Assembly: GCF_003387535.1 (NCBI RefSeq)
Contig: NZ_QUNR01000001.1
Location: 620,001 to 684,000 of the forward strand
Direction: 5' to 3'
Origin: Paraperlucidibaca baekdonensis
Lineage (GTDB): Bacteria > Pseudomonadota > Gammaproteobacteria > Pseudomonadales > Moraxellaceae
Length of the DNA: 64,000 nt
Positions 63,589 through 64,000 of the stretch are shown piece after piece. Numbering within the stretch: the stretch's first letter is position 1; the number at the start of each line of letters is the position of its first letter. Both the position numbers and the translations under genes were made by a program. Under the pieces are notes generated by a model. It was not told the DNA's origin. It was given only the letters and a program-made list of their open reading frames with translations, and searched no databases.

Positions 63589-64000
63589 TGGCTTTACGCT
63601 TTCGCATCCACCCCGTGACACCGTTTGAGCAAAATTGCAGCCTGATCTGGTGTGACGCCACTAATGAAGCCGCGCTGATTGATGCCGGCGGTGATGCCGA
63701 CCAGCTTTTGGCTTTGGTGAAAGCCGAAGGCGTGACGCTAACGAAGCTGCTCGTCACCCACGCGCACATCGATCATGCCGGCGCGGTAGCGGATTTGGCC
63801 GAGCATTTGCACCTGCCCATTGAGGGGCCGCACACCGGCGACCAGTTTTGGATAGACCGCCTCGATGACCAGTCGCGCATGTTTCAATTCCCCAGCGCGC
63901 GACCTTTTACGCCGTCGCGCTGGCTGGAGCAGGGCAATGAGGTCACCGTGGGCGCTGAGACGCTGCTGGTGCGTCATTGCCCCGGTCATACGCCCGGTCA
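63588..64000 (+). CDS. MBL-fold metallohydrolase (glyoxalase II/YcbL-like), cut by window end
   Basis: 137 residues visible. The start overlaps the preceding stop (TAATG). Metal site THAHIDHAG (HxHxDH) and HCPGHTPG with the third histidine are intact. The N-terminus FRIHPVTPFEQNCSLIWCD and EAALIDAGGDADQLL follow the YcbL/GloB-like pattern. The last part is outside the window, so the subgroup cannot be fixed. Confidence 0.88.
   Translation, partial: MALRFRIHPVTPFEQNCSLIWCDATNEAALIDAGGDADQLLALVKAEGVTLTKLLVTHAHIDHAGAVADLAEHLHLPIEGPHTGDQFWIDRLDDQSRMFQFPSARPFTPSRWLEQGNEVTVGAETLLVRHCPGHTPG

Overview
The window is a gene-dense chromosomal segment of a gammaproteobacterium. Many gene blocks match the order known from Pseudomonas and its relatives: tolC|thiC-nudF-yqiB-parE, parC-serB, serA|D-2-hydroxyglutarate dehydrogenase, rpmE|priA with argS-SPOR-hslVU, ubiE-ubiJ-ubiB-hisI-hisE-tatABC, and aroK-aroB-SPOR-gltBD-hemE. 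Base composition is moderately high in G+C, and almost every gap is under 200 bases. I cannot assign a genus. No rRNA, tRNA, CRISPR array, insertion sequence or prophage was seen, and no stretch over 300 bases lacks a gene.

Region by region. 1-9746: the start of a TolC-like gene (minus), then thiC, nudF, yqiB and parE, a Phd/PIN toxin-antitoxin pair set between parE and parC, then parC and serB. 9747-13810: the most accessory-looking stretch, with two glycine/proline-rich lipoproteins on either side of a YeiE-like LysR regulator and clear terminators. 13811-18889: psd, a phosphopantetheinyl transferase and serA (minus) facing D-2-hydroxyglutarate dehydrogenase and a fumarylacetoacetase-family gene (plus). 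18939-24312: hslR, a GMP/IMP nucleotidase, cysQ, Fe-alcohol dehydrogenase with an SCP2-domain partner, rlmJ and a 2OG-Fe(II) oxygenase. Several neighbours here share start or stop bases.

24309-42766: an unbroken run of 20 minus-strand genes. Read in transcription order it is rpmE, argS, a SPOR protein, hslV, hslU, an unnamed FFLNDIY-type gene, ubiE, ubiJ, ubiB, hisI, hisE, tatA, tatB, tatC, photolyase, argE, argA, ilvD, a two-domain DsbA-like protein and a CoA-binding protein. 43038-59170: priA faces a class A penicillin-binding protein. Then come a short HofQ/PilQ-type secretin standing without its usual pilMNOP/hofMNOP partners, aroK, aroB, a SPOR-like protein, gltB, gltD, a small lipoprotein and hemE. 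59204-64000: an acetoacetate-decarboxylase-like protein behind the ABC-F ATPase uup, slyX, two related hot-dog (DUF4442-type) genes either side of yajQ, and a truncated metallo-beta-lactamase-fold hydrolase.

Functionally the window is mostly core metabolism and cell-envelope work. Serine synthesis (serA, serB) lies beside phosphatidylserine decarboxylation (psd) and the enzyme that disposes of SerA's D-2-hydroxyglutarate by-product. Ubiquinone, arginine, histidine, branched-chain amino acid, shikimate, glutamate and haem steps are also present. The parts least explained by known biology are the lipoprotein/LysR triad, the orphan secretin, the FFLNDIY gene inside the ubiquinone block, the DsbA-like duplication and the paired hot-dog proteins around yajQ. 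I found no clear novel multi-gene defence or mobile system.
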